The notes beneath the pieces were generated by a model. The model saw only the letters and a program-made list of their open reading frames with translations, made no database searches and had not been told where the DNA came from. A stretch of 64,000 bases of DNA from Micromonospora sp. MH99 (GTDB taxonomy: Bacteria; Actinomycetota; Actinomycetes; Mycobacteriales; Micromonosporaceae): the NCBI RefSeq assembly GCF_021442385.1, contig NZ_MUZA01000010.1:62001-126000 (forward strand), in the 5' to 3' direction. How positions within the stretch are numbered: the first letter of the stretch is position 1; each line of letters starts with the position of its first letter. Shown here one piece after another: positions 7,629 to 15,786 of the stretch. The translations under genes and the position numbers were made by a program.

Positions 7629-7638
7629 TGTACGTACA
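7629..7638. promoter_or_regulatory. TGTACGTACA palindrome in the promoter region of LCP gene 2
   Basis: A perfect 10-bp palindrome in a locally AT-richer stretch, 39 bp before the second LCP start. It could be an operator or part of the promoter. No regulator is identified. Confidence 0.3.
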
Positions 7639-7676
7639 GTAGGGCCGCCCCCTCCTGATCACGAGCTGGAGCACGC

Positions 7677-8939
7677 ATGCCGGTTCAGGCCAGCCGTCGC
7701 CCTTCGTCCCCCGGAGCCGCAGCCCCGAGCGGCCGGATCGCCGCGTCCATTCCCGCGCAGCCGGGCCCTTCAGGTGGAGGGCCAGGCGGTCGCCCGCCGG
7801 GCGGCGGCGGCAAGGGCCGGACGGGCGGCAAGGGGCCGGCGAAGAAGCGGCCCAAGCGCAAGGATCCGCTCTGGGCCCGACTGACCGTGATCTTCGGTGC
7901 GGTGCTGATGCTCAGCAGCGGAGTGGCGATCGTCGGCAGCAAGGTGCTGATCGGCCAGGCGACCGGGGACATCGCCCAACGCAACCTGCTCGGTGATGCC
8001 GGCAAGACCGACGCGGAGGGCGGCGCGAGCCTCGACGGCCCGATCGACATGCTGCTGCTCGGCGTGGACGCGCGCGAGCGGTGGGCCGCCGACGACGTCC
8101 GCTCGGACAGCATCATCATCCTGCACATCCCGGCCTCGCACGACCAGGCGTACCTGATCTCGATCCCCCGGGACACCGAGGCGCAGATCCCGCCCTTCAA
8201 GAAGAGCGGCTTCGCCGGTGGCACCGACAAGATCAATGCCGCGTTCCAGGCCGGCGCCCGCAACGGCGGCGGCTGGGAGGGCGGCGCCCAGTTGATGGCG
8301 CAGACGATCAAGCGCCTCACCGGGGTCAGCTTCGACGGCGCGGCGATCATCAACTTCGGTGGCTTCAAGAACGTCATCGACACCCTGGGCACCGTGAAGA
8401 TCTGCGTGAGTCACGAGGTCAAGTCGAAGCACATGTCGTTCGTCGACGGCAAGCCGATGTGGAACGCCGACGCCAAGAAGACCGGCAAGCAGATGACCCC
8501 GGTGGTGCACAAGAAGGGCTGCCAGGAGATGGAGGGCTGGGCCGCCCTCGACTACGCGCGGCAGCGCTACGGGCTCCCCGGCGGCGACTACGACCGTCAG
8601 CAGAACCAGCAGCAACTGATCAAGGCGATGGCGCGCAAGGCCACCGACGGCGGCATGCTGACCAACCCGGCCAAGCTGAACCAGTTGATCAAGGCGGCCG
8701 GCAAGGCGTTCGTCCTGGACACCGGCGGCGTGCCGATCGAGAACTTCATCTTCACCATGCGTGGGGTCACCGCGAACGAGCTGACGATGTTGAAGACCAA
8801 CAACGGCAGCTTCAACGGCAACAGCAACAACCGCGAGGCGTTGAACGAGGAAACAATGCAGATGTTCGAGGCGGTCAAGCAGGACAAGCTCGCCGAGTTC
8901 GTCTTCTCCCACCCCGAGGTGATCTCCGGCCGCAAGTGA
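7677..8939 (+). CDS. LytR-CpsA-Psr (LCP) family glycopolymer transferase 2
   Basis: A 420-residue protein with a basic, Gly/Pro-rich cytoplasmic tail (residues 1-66, with KKRPKRKDP before the membrane). One transmembrane helix (about 68-90) is followed by an LCP domain. Visible blocks are LLLGVDARERW, RSDSIIILHIPAS, LISIPRDTEAQIP, GGTDKINAAF, INFGGFKNVIDTLG and LDYARQRYGLPGGDYDRQQN. Conserved Arg/Asp residues of the catalytic pocket are kept. Two cysteines (KICVSH and KKGCQEM) may form a disulfide outside the membrane. It has its own promoter region and terminator, unlike a simple operon. Role as for the neighbouring LCP proteins. Confidence 0.93.
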   Translation: MPVQASRRPSSPGAAAPSGRIAASIPAQPGPSGGGPGGRPPGGGGKGRTGGKGPAKKRPKRKDPLWARLTVIFGAVLMLSSGVAIVGSKVLIGQATGDIAQRNLLGDAGKTDAEGGASLDGPIDMLLLGVDARERWAADDVRSDSIIILHIPASHDQAYLISIPRDTEAQIPPFKKSGFAGGTDKINAAFQAGARNGGGWEGGAQLMAQTIKRLTGVSFDGAAIINFGGFKNVIDTLGTVKICVSHEVKSKHMSFVDGKPMWNADAKKTGKQMTPVVHKKGCQEMEGWAALDYARQRYGLPGGDYDRQQNQQQLIKAMARKATDGGMLTNPAKLNQLIKAAGKAFVLDTGGVPIENFIFTMRGVTANELTMLKTNNGSFNGNSNNREALNEETMQMFEAVKQDKLAEFVFSHPEVISGRK

Positions 8940-8953
8940 CGGCCGCCGCGGCG

Positions 8954-8976
8954 CCTGAGGCGGCCGCCGCCTCAGG
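8954..8976. terminator. Hairpin terminator after LCP gene 2
   Basis: CCTGAGGCGGC (8954-8964) pairs perfectly with 8966-8976, starting 15 bases after the stop codon. Further GC-rich pairing can extend it on both sides. Confidence 0.75.
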
Positions 8977-9092
8977 CCGCGCCGTCGCCCGAGGCCGTGT
9001 CGCGTGAAGTCGCGGAAAGCCCGGCGACCGGTCCGCTACCGACCGTAGCCTGACGTGAGCAGGTTTCACGTATCGGCTGCGGGGAGGCGGTC

Positions 9093-10130
9093 ACGTCCAG
9101 GTGGGGGCGGAACGCAGCGGACCGGGCACGCCCGGCCGCGCCCCGCCGCACCCGCTGGTCACGCGTCCTGCTCGGCGTCGGTCTGGCCCTCGTCCTGCTG
9201 GCCGGGCTCGCCCTCATCGGGCTCAAGACGCTGACCCGCCGGTACGACCGGACGGTGACCAAGGAACAGCTGCTCGACGCCGACGCCCGCACCGACCGGA
9301 CCGACCTGGACGGGCCGCTCAACTACCTGCTCATCGGCACCGACCGACGCGCCGGCAGCAGCGAACCGGACCAGCGCTCGGACACCATCCTCATCGTGCA
9401 CGTGCCCGCCGGACGGCGGGAGGCGTACCTGGTCTCCATCCCGCGTGACCTGCTGGTCTCCATCCCACCCGCGAACGGCTTCGGCGGCGGTCCAGACAAG
9501 ATCAATGCGGCGTACGAGCACGGCGGCGGCGGGCAGGCCGGCACCCGACTGCTCTCCGTCACCCTCAACCGGCTCACCGGCATCCGCTTCGACGGCGCCG
9601 CGCTGATCGACTTCTCCGGCTTCCGGAAGGTGATCGACCTCCTCGGCGGGGTGCAGATGTGCGTGGACACCGAGGTCCGCTCGATCCACACCAACCGCGT
9701 CTTCCCCACCGGCTGCCAGCGGATGGACGGGGCGCAGGCGTTGGACTACGTGCGGCAGCGCTACGACCTGCCCAACGGCGACTTCGACAGGCAGCACCAC
9801 CAGCAGCAGCTCTTGAAGGCGATGCTGGACAGCGCCGGCAACGCCGACCTGCGCAACAACCCCGTCAAACTGGACCAGGTGCTGCGCGCGGTCGGCGGCT
9901 CGTTGACCGTCGACACCAACGGCGTACCCCTGGAGGACCTGCTCCTCGCGCTCCGCGCGCTGCCGCCCGACGGGATGCACGGCGTCCAGGTGCCGTCGTC
10001 GCCGCAGACCATCGACCAGGTCTCGTACGTGGTGCTCGACAACGGCGGCAACGGGCTCTTCGAGGCCGTCCGGGGGACCCGCGTACCGGCCTGGGCGCAG
10101 GCCAACCCGCGCTGGGTGACCCGGTTGTGA
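9093..10130 (+). CDS. LytR-CpsA-Psr (LCP) family glycopolymer transferase 3 (possible ACG start)
   Basis: The LCP domain is clear: YLLIGTDRRAG, RSDTILIVHVPAG, LVSIPRDLLVSIP, GGPDKINAAYEHGGG, IDFSGFRKVIDLLGG and LDYVRQRYDLPNGDFDRQHH. The first standard in-frame start codon is GTG 9255, which would remove the membrane anchor. The same frame runs back without a stop to 9054 and encodes a basic stretch plus a hydrophobic helix (RVLLGVGLALVLLAGLALIG). No ATG, GTG or TTG occurs there. An ACG at 9093 sits five bases after GGGGAGG and would give TSRWGRN..., about 345 residues. I therefore place the start at 9093; a one-base indel in the G run at 9103-9107 is the alternative. Confidence 0.8.
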   Translation, partial: TSRWGRNAADRARPAAPRRTRWSRVLLGVGLALVLLAGLALIGLKTLTRRYDRTVTKEQLLDADARTDRTDLDGPLNYLLIGTDRRAGSSEPDQRSDTILIVHVPAGRREAYLVSIPRDLLVSIPPANGFGGGPDKINAAYEHGGGGQAGTRLLSVTLNRLTGIRFDGAALIDFSGFRKVIDLLGGVQMCVDTEVRSIHTNRVFPTGCQRMDGAQALDYVRQRYDLPNGDFDRQHHQQQLLKAMLDSAGNADLRNNPVKLDQVLRAVGGSLTVDTNGVPLEDLLLALRALPPDGMHGVQVPSSPQTIDQVSYVVLDNGGNGLFEAVRGTRVPAWAQANPRWVTRL

Positions 10131-10176
10131 CCGTACCGACGGCCGGGTCGGTGCCGATCCGGCCCGCGAGGATCTA

Positions 10177-10524
10177 GTGTTGCTTCCTGTGTTCGGACCC
10201 CAGGTTCCCACCGTGCCCGTGACCGAGATCGCCGACGACACCTACCTGCTCGACGTGCGGGAGGCCGACGAATGGGCGGCCGGCCACGCGCCCACCGCCC
10301 ACCACCTGCCGATGATGGAGCTGCCGGCGCGGCTGGCCGAGGTGCCCACCGACCGGGACGTGGCAGTCATCTGCCGCTCCGGCGGACGGTCCGCCCAGGT
10401 CGTCGCCTACCTGGTCAACAACGGCTGGGAGCAGGTGCGGAACGCCGACGGCGGGATGCGCCAGTGGGCAGCGGTCGGCCGTCCGGTGGTCGACGCGAAC
10501 GGGCAGCCCGGCCAGGTCATCTGA
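10177..10524 (+). CDS. Rhodanese-like domain protein
   Basis: A single-domain protein of about 115 residues. LLDVREADEWAAGHAPTAHHL is followed by the active-site loop CRSGGRS with its catalytic cysteine intact, and ends in GGMRQW. Such proteins carry persulfide sulfur on the cysteine and transfer it to acceptors such as cyanide or thiols. The GTG at 10177 is used; GTG 10189 is possible. It lies ten bases before the GDPD gene on the same strand, so they are probably co-transcribed. The physiological acceptor is unknown. Confidence 0.9.
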   Translation: MLLPVFGPQVPTVPVTEIADDTYLLDVREADEWAAGHAPTAHHLPMMELPARLAEVPTDRDVAVICRSGGRSAQVVAYLVNNGWEQVRNADGGMRQWAAVGRPVVDANGQPGQVI

Positions 10525-10534
10525 GGCGGCCGGA

Positions 10535-11323
10535 ATGGGCGGGCCTCTGGTCTTCGCGCACCGCGGCGCCTCGTACGACCTTCCGGAGCACACCCTCGCC
10601 GCGTATCTGCGCGCCCTCGACGAGGGTGCCGACGGGCTGGAGTGCGACGTCCGGCTGACCCGGGACGGGCACCTGGTCTGCGTGCACGACCGGCGACTGG
10701 ACCGCACCAGCAACGGCCGCGGTCTGGTCAGCGCGCGTACGCTCGCCGAGCTGGACGCGCTGGACTTCGGGTCCTGGCATCCGGGCAGCGCGCCGAGCGG
10801 CGACCTGCCACCGGACGAGTCGCACACCCGGCTGTTGACGCTGGCCCGGCTGCTCGACGCGGTGCTCGCCGCCGGGCGGCCGGTCCGGCTGCTGGTCGAG
10901 ACGAAACACCCGTCCCGCTACGGCTCGAACGTGGAGCGGCGGCTGGTCGACCTGCTGCGGCGGTACGGGCTGGCCGACCCGGCGCCGGACGACCCGGTCC
11001 AGGTCACCGTCATGTCGTTCTCCCCGCTGGCGGTGCGACGGGTCCGGGAGCTGGCCCCCGCGCTGCCCACGGTGCTGTTGCTGGAGGTGCTGCCGCCCTG
11101 GCTGCGGCTGGGCCGGCTGCCGTTCGGCACCCGCATCGCCGGGCCGGGCATCGGCCTGGTCCGGGCCCGACCGCGCCTGCTGCCCGCGCTGCGCGCCGCC
11201 GGCAACCAGGTGTACGTCTGGACGGTCAACGAGCCGGCCGACCTGGAGCTGGTGCTGGCCGAGGAGGTGGACGGGATCATCACCGACCGACCAGCGCACG
11301 TCCTGGCCCGCCGGGACCGCTGA
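10535..11323 (+). CDS. Glycerophosphodiester phosphodiesterase
   Basis: A 262-residue GDPD-family TIM barrel with an intact active site. FAHRGASYDLPEHTLAAY holds the catalytic His-Arg, GLECDVRLTRDGHLVCVHD holds the metal-binding Glu/Asp and second His, and the C-terminus has VYVWTVNEP and GIITDRPA. It hydrolyses glycerophosphodiesters to glycerol-3-phosphate and an alcohol. There is no signal peptide, so it is probably cytoplasmic. It is likely in one transcript with the rhodanese gene. A 32-bp direct repeat follows the stop. Confidence 0.93.
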   Translation: MGGPLVFAHRGASYDLPEHTLAAYLRALDEGADGLECDVRLTRDGHLVCVHDRRLDRTSNGRGLVSARTLAELDALDFGSWHPGSAPSGDLPPDESHTRLLTLARLLDAVLAAGRPVRLLVETKHPSRYGSNVERRLVDLLRRYGLADPAPDDPVQVTVMSFSPLAVRRVRELAPALPTVLLLEVLPPWLRLGRLPFGTRIAGPGIGLVRARPRLLPALRAAGNQVYVWTVNEPADLELVLAEEVDGIITDRPAHVLARRDR

Positions 11324-11334
11324 AAGGCCCTCGA

Positions 11335-11430
11335 CGCCGAGCTGGCCGTGCAGCGTGCCGACCGCCGGCAGCGCCGGCACCTTACGCCAGCGCGACAACG
11401 CCGAGCTCGCCGTGCAGCGTGCCGACCGCC
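11335..11430. repeat. Two copies of a 32-bp direct repeat
   Basis: 11335-11366 and 11399-11430 are identical except for one base; the copies are 64 bp apart. The flanking 10-mer GCGCGACAAC also recurs after each position. The spacing is not a multiple of three. The repeat lies in the 160-bp gap between the GDPD and histidine kinase genes. Confidence 0.75.
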
Positions 11431-11482
11431 TGCGCGACAACCGGGGGTGCCGAAAGCCGGACCGGCGGGGCAGACTCGGCAC

Positions 11483-12937
11483 ATGCCGGAGCGTATCGAT
11501 TTTCCCGCTCTCCTCGCCGGCCAGGCCGCCGTGATCGAGATGATCAATTCTGGGGACGCGGGCCTACCGGTCCTCACCCAGCTCCTTCTGGTGACCCAAC
11601 CGGCGCTCGGCGCGACCGGAATGGCGTTCGTCGAGTTCGGCCCGACCGGCGGCCGGGTGATCGCGGCCACCGGCGCCGCAGAGTGGGCGCTCGGTCGACC
11701 GCTCGCGGTGGACGACCCGGACACCGTCTGCCTGCTCTCCGGGCCACGGGTGAGCCAGGTCCGGGTGACCGAGCTCAACGGCAAGCTCGCCGCCGAGCTG
11801 GCCGGCAGCGGGTTGCGCCGGATGGTGGTGTCCCGGGCCGAGATCGGCGGTCACACCGTCGGCAGCCTGCACGCCCTCTACCCGGGCGACGACGACCCGG
11901 GCGCCGAGCAGCAGGGGGTGCTCGCCTACCTCGCCTCGTGCATCGCGCACATGTACGGCGACCAGAGCGGGCTGCCGGTGCACGGCGACGGGCCGGTGGT
12001 GGCGGCGCTCGCCGACGGGTTGGCGGTGGTCGACCGCGACGGCCACGTCCGGCTCTGGAACCCGGCCGCCGCCCAGGTCACCGGCCGGACAGCAGAGCAG
12101 GCGTTGAGCGGCCTTCTACCGTTCCCGTTGCCGCCTTCCGGCCAGGTCCGTGACCACCGGCTGCCGGACGGACGCTGGCTGCGCATCACCTCCGGCGACC
12201 TGCCCGGCCCGGGCGCGCTACGGGTGGTCACCTTCCGCGACATCACCGACCAGCAGCGCCGCGATCACGACCGGGAGCTGTTCGTCGCGGTCACCAGCCA
12301 CGAGCTGCGTACGCCGGTCACCGTCATCAAGGGGTACGCGGACACCCTCACCGACCACTGGGAGTCGCTGACCGAGGGCGACCGGCGACAGGCCGCCCGG
12401 GTGATCGGGCAGCGCGCCAACGAGCTGGCCCGGCTGGTCGACCGACTGCTCTCCTCGGCGGCCGAGGCGGGGCCGGGGGACGACCCACCGACCCCGTTCG
12501 ACCTCGGTGAGGCGTTGCGCGCCGCCACCGTGGACCTGCCGGCGGATCTGCGGCACCGGCTGACGCTGCGCCTCCCGGCCGACCTGCCCAAGGCGCTCGG
12601 CCACCGGCCCAGCCTGGCCACAGTGCTGACCGAGCTGGCGACCAACGCCGGCAAGTACTCGCCGCCGGGCTCCCCCATCGAGATCACCGCCGGGGTGGAC
12701 GGCCAGTTGGTCGCGTTCCGGGTCAAAGACCGGGGCATCGGCATCCGGCCGGAGCACGTGGAGCGGGCGTTCGACAGGTTCTGGCAGGGCGAGTCAGGCG
12801 ACCGGCGCGGCTACCCGGGAGCGGGGCTCGGCCTCTATCTCGTCCGCCGGATCGTTGAACAACAGAATGGATGGGTATCCCTACGTCCGAGGACCGACGG
12901 CGGTACGGTCGCAGAGGTGCGGCTACCGCGCGGTTGA
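11483..12937 (+). CDS. Soluble PAS-type sensor histidine kinase
   Basis: A 484-residue cytoplasmic kinase without transmembrane helices. The order is a GAF-like region (about 10-160), a PAS domain (about 168-262, ADGLAVVDRDGHVRLWNPAA), the HisKA H-box (FVAVTSHELRTPVTVIKGY, His about 273) and a HATPase domain. The last shows the N box ELATNAGKYSPPG, G1 DRGIGI, F box FDRFWQ and G2 GAGLGLYLVRRI. All catalytic motifs are intact. ATG 11483 is chosen; the upstream open frame is repeat-derived. No response regulator is adjacent. The next gene is a stand-alone HATPase, hinting at a phosphorelay or partner-switching context. Confidence 0.93.
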   Translation: MPERIDFPALLAGQAAVIEMINSGDAGLPVLTQLLLVTQPALGATGMAFVEFGPTGGRVIAATGAAEWALGRPLAVDDPDTVCLLSGPRVSQVRVTELNGKLAAELAGSGLRRMVVSRAEIGGHTVGSLHALYPGDDDPGAEQQGVLAYLASCIAHMYGDQSGLPVHGDGPVVAALADGLAVVDRDGHVRLWNPAAAQVTGRTAEQALSGLLPFPLPPSGQVRDHRLPDGRWLRITSGDLPGPGALRVVTFRDITDQQRRDHDRELFVAVTSHELRTPVTVIKGYADTLTDHWESLTEGDRRQAARVIGQRANELARLVDRLLSSAAEAGPGDDPPTPFDLGEALRAATVDLPADLRHRLTLRLPADLPKALGHRPSLATVLTELATNAGKYSPPGSPIEITAGVDGQLVAFRVKDRGIGIRPEHVERAFDRFWQGESGDRRGYPGAGLGLYLVRRIVEQQNGWVSLRPRTDGGTVAEVRLPRG

Positions 12938-12965
12938 CCGACGGTGGCGCGACGTGGAGGCGACG

Positions 12966-13433
12966 GTGGCAGCGGCAGTGAGGGATCGGGCGTGGTGCGT
13001 GGTGGTTCCCCACCACCCCGCCGGCGCACGGCTGGCACGACACCGGCTCGCCGGCGACCTGGCCGACGTCGTGGCCCCGGCGCTTCTCGCGGATCTGATC
13101 GCGGTGCTCGCCGAGCTGGTGGGCAACTCGGTCCGGCATGCCCGACCGCTGCCCGGCGGCGTGGTCCGGGTGGCGTGGCGGCTGCGGCCCTCGGCCGAGG
13201 GCCCCCGGATCCAGTTGCGGGTGACCGACGGCGGCGCGGGCACCAGCCCGCGGATCCGCACGGCCAACCCGGACGCCGCGGACGGGCGGGGACTGCACAT
13301 CGTGGCCGGCCTGGCGACCCGCTGGGGCGTCGAGCGGGACGGCATGGGCCAGCGCGTGTGGGCGGAGTTCGACCCACCCCGCACTTCGCGGCCCACCGCG
13401 CCCCCGCGTTCCGGCCTGGTGACGGCCGGCTGA
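12966..13433 (+). CDS. Anti-sigma-type ATP-binding protein (HATPase_c)
   Basis: About 155 residues with one GHKL fold: the N box LAELVGNSVRHARP, a G1-like VTDGGAG, and GRGLHIVAGLATRWGVE as the G2 lid. This is the SpoIIAB/RsbW-like single-domain type that actinomycetes use to control sigma factors or related regulators. GTG 12966 is preferred because GGAGG lies five bases upstream; the open frame begins at 12855, overlapping the kinase gene. No sigma factor or anti-anti-sigma factor is encoded beside it, so its target is unknown. Confidence 0.85.
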   Translation: MAAAVRDRAWCVVVPHHPAGARLARHRLAGDLADVVAPALLADLIAVLAELVGNSVRHARPLPGGVVRVAWRLRPSAEGPRIQLRVTDGGAGTSPRIRTANPDAADGRGLHIVAGLATRWGVERDGMGQRVWAEFDPPRTSRPTAPPRSGLVTAG

Positions 13434-13495
13434 CATTGCCGGGCCGGGTGGGTCCGGCCCACGGTGGGACCGGCGGGGCCTTAGGCTGTGACGCC

Positions 13496-14383
13496 GTGAG
13501 CAAGCGTCGAAAGAGCCAGCGAACCGCCGCCGACACCGCGCCCCGGAAGGACAAGGTGCGCGACGTCTTCGTGCCGCGACCGTTCGAGGGGCTGGCCGAC
13601 GAGGTCGAGTGGATCGCGCTGCGCGAGTTGGTGCCCGCCGCGTCCGCGCCGCTGCGACTGGCGCCGGCCCTCGTCGAGGAGTTCGGGGAGCGGTCGGTCA
13701 CGCTCGCCACGGTGCTGCCGATGGCCGCGCCCGCGGTGAGCAAGCCGGACGGCCGGGTGCTCATCGGTCTGCAACGCCACCAGCAGTCCGGCGACGTCTC
13801 CCGGGACCTGGCCGAGGCGCTGCTCTGCGCGCTGCGGGCCGAGCCGGGCGGCCAGGTGTCCGTACCACCGCTGCCCGGTCCCGGGCCGCGTCTGCAGGAC
13901 ATCCTGGTGGACGGCCCGCTGGAGATCACCATGCACGACGGGTTCGAGTTCTGGCTCGACCCCGGGGCGGCCGACGACCCGAGCGTCCAGGCGTCGCTGG
14001 AGCGGGCGAACGCCGCCATCTACCCGACCGTGCGGATGACCGCCGCGAAGGCCGCGTACTGGTGCCGGGTCCCGGAGAAGTCGCACGTGCGCTGGGTGCT
14101 GCCGGACGACGAGGACGCCGCCCTGGACGCGCTGGCCCGCCTCGGCGCGGCCGGCACGCTGACGCTCGGCGAGCAGACCAAGTTCGCCGGGATGTTCCGC
14201 GCGCACGGCCGGCTGGTGCCGGTGTGGGACCTGCCCGAGGAGACTCCGGCCGCCGAGTGGGAGGACCCGGTCGCGCAGTTCGCCAAGCGGTACGCCGAGG
14301 CGCTCGCCACCACCGAACCGCTGGACGCCGCCGGCCGGCGGGCCCGCCAGGGGCTGCTCGGCCGCCAACTCACCCTGCGCTGA
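13496..14383 (+). CDS. DUF5926 family protein
   Basis: A 295-residue soluble protein typical of DUF5926, widespread in actinobacteria and of unknown function. It begins with a basic SKRRKSQRTAA leader, then DVFVPRPFEGLADEVEWIALRELVPAA, and contains the conserved PTVRMTAAKAAYWCR and FRAHGRLVPVWDLP segments. No enzymatic motif is visible. It converges on the arginine deiminase gene with only 18 bp between stops, and the shared hairpin at 14393-14420 can end both transcripts. Confidence 0.85.
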   Translation: MSKRRKSQRTAADTAPRKDKVRDVFVPRPFEGLADEVEWIALRELVPAASAPLRLAPALVEEFGERSVTLATVLPMAAPAVSKPDGRVLIGLQRHQQSGDVSRDLAEALLCALRAEPGGQVSVPPLPGPGPRLQDILVDGPLEITMHDGFEFWLDPGAADDPSVQASLERANAAIYPTVRMTAAKAAYWCRVPEKSHVRWVLPDDEDAALDALARLGAAGTLTLGEQTKFAGMFRAHGRLVPVWDLPEETPAAEWEDPVAQFAKRYAEALATTEPLDAAGRRARQGLLGRQLTLR

Positions 14384-14392
14384 CCCCGGCTC

Positions 14393-14420
14393 GCTGCCCG
14401 TTCACCCGTTGACGGGCAGC
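14393..14420. terminator. Shared bidirectional hairpin between DUF5926 and arcA
   Basis: GCTGCCCGT (14393-14401) pairs with 14412-14420. The right arm lies inside the last codons of arcA, so the terminator overlaps coding sequence. Confidence 0.7.
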
Positions 14421-15619
14421 GGGTCGCGGACGATCGGGCAGGACATGCAGCGCGGGCCTCCCCGGCCGGAGCCCAGCTCCGAGCCGGCAATCGGGATGAC
14501 CTCGATGCCGGCCCGCTCCAACTGCGCGTTGGTCTCCGTGTTGCGCTCGTAGCCGACGCAGAGCCGGGGTGCCAGGGCGAGGGTGTTGTTGCCGTCGTCC
14601 CACTGCTCGCGTTCCGCGGTGACCGGGTCCAGGCCGGTGTCGATGACCCGGAGCTGGTCCAGGTCCATCGCGTCGGCGGCGGCCCGCAGGAAGGGCGCCG
14701 GGCCGTCCACGCGCGGGTCCTCGCCGTCCGCGCCGGCGATCACGGTGTACGCCGAGAGCGTGCTGGCGATGTTCGGGTACATCAGCACCGCGTCTGCGTC
14801 GACCATCGTGCACACGGTGTCCAGGTGCATGGTGGCGCGCTTCTGCGCGATCGGCACCACCAGGATGGTGTGGGCCAGCCCGGCGGCGAAGACCTGCCGG
14901 CCGAGGCGTTCGGCGCCGGCCGGGGTGGTCCGCTCGCCCACCCCGACCGCCAGGACGCCGGGTGCGAGCAGCAGGACGTCCCCGCCCTCCAGGTGCTCCA
15001 GGTTGGGGCGGTAGACGAACTGGGTGCCGGCGAAGCGTGGATGGTGGCGGTAGATGGCGTCGGTCAGGGTGGTCTCCCGGCGTCGGGCCGGCATGGCCAG
15101 GCTGGTGACGCCGACCCGGTCGCCGATCCACAGCGACGAGTCCCGGGTGAACAGCAGGTTCGGCAGCGGGTCGATGACGAAGTCGTGCCGGTCCATCAGG
15201 GTGTAGACCAGGCCGCCCGGCCGCTCCGAGCTGATCCGCAGTTCCTCGTGGGCGAGCCCGGCGGTGAGCACGTCGGCCAACGCGACCGGGTCCAGATAGG
15301 CGAGGTGGTCGGCGACCCGGGCGCGGAGCGTGTCGCCGAGGCGACGGGAGCGCAGCACCTCCTCGGTCAACTCGGCGCGGGCGTCCTCGACGGCCAGCGT
15401 CTCGGCCAGCAGGGTGGCCAGGTAGAGCACTTCGACCCCGCGCTCGCGCAGCGCGGCGGCGAACGCGTCGTGCTCCTCCTGGGCGCGGCCGACCCAGGGG
15501 ATCGCGTCGAACAGGAGCGAGTCGTTGTTGCGGGGGGTGAGCCGGGCCAGTTCCGGGCCGGGCCGGTGCAGCAGCACGGTGCCGAGCCGGCCGACTTCAC
15601 TGTCGACGTAGTGGGTCAC
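14402..15619 (-). CDS. arcA: Arginine deiminase
   Basis: A 405-residue enzyme converting arginine to citrulline and ammonia. Guanidino-modifying-enzyme landmarks are all present: [13 protein letters not shown] near the N-terminus, [20 protein letters not shown], the catalytic His in [21 protein letters not shown], and the C-terminal [13 protein letters not shown] with the nucleophilic cysteine. The GTG at 15619 gives the usual start [15 protein letters not shown]; the frame is open to 15685 but that part looks non-coding. No ornithine transcarbamylase, carbamate kinase or antiporter is adjacent, so this is not a classical arc operon. Confidence 0.95.
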   Translation of the reverse strand: MTHYVDSEVGRLGTVLLHRPGPELARLTPRNNDSLLFDAIPWVGRAQEEHDAFAAALRERGVEVLYLATLLAETLAVEDARAELTEEVLRSRRLGDTLRARVADHLAYLDPVALADVLTAGLAHEELRISSERPGGLVYTLMDRHDFVIDPLPNLLFTRDSSLWIGDRVGVTSLAMPARRRETTLTDAIYRHHPRFAGTQFVYRPNLEHLEGGDVLLLAPGVLAVGVGERTTPAGAERLGRQVFAAGLAHTILVVPIAQKRATMHLDTVCTMVDADAVLMYPNIASTLSAYTVIAGADGEDPRVDGPAPFLRAAADAMDLDQLRVIDTGLDPVTAEREQWDDGNNTLALAPRLCVGYERNTETNAQLERAGIEVIPIAGSELGSGRGGPRCMSCPIVRDPLPVNG

Positions 15620-15661
15620 CCCCGCAGCGTAGGGCAGGGTTTGGCGGCATCCGAGAAAAGA

Positions 15662-15692
15662 ACTGTGGATGAATATGGCATTCATCCACAGT
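15662..15692. promoter_or_regulatory. 13-bp inverted repeat containing two DnaA-box-like 9-mers
   Basis: ACTGTGGATGAAT (15662-15674) is the exact reverse complement of 15680-15692, with a 5-bp spacer. Each arm contains TGTGGATGA/TCATCCACA, one base from the general DnaA box TTATCCACA. It lies in the divergent gap upstream of arcA and 95 bp before the NERD-like gene. It could be an operator or a DnaA-binding pair. Confidence 0.45.
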
Positions 15693-15786
15693 CACTCCGG
15701 CGCTCCGGCTTGCCGAACACCCACAGTGGCAACGTAGGGTAGTGAGGACATAACTTCGAGGGACCTTTTGCCGGAGGTCGACGACG

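Noticed and set aside
9255..10130. GTG 9255 as the start of the third LCP protein
   Set aside because: It would delete the transmembrane anchor that is clearly encoded in the same frame just upstream and is present in both neighbours.
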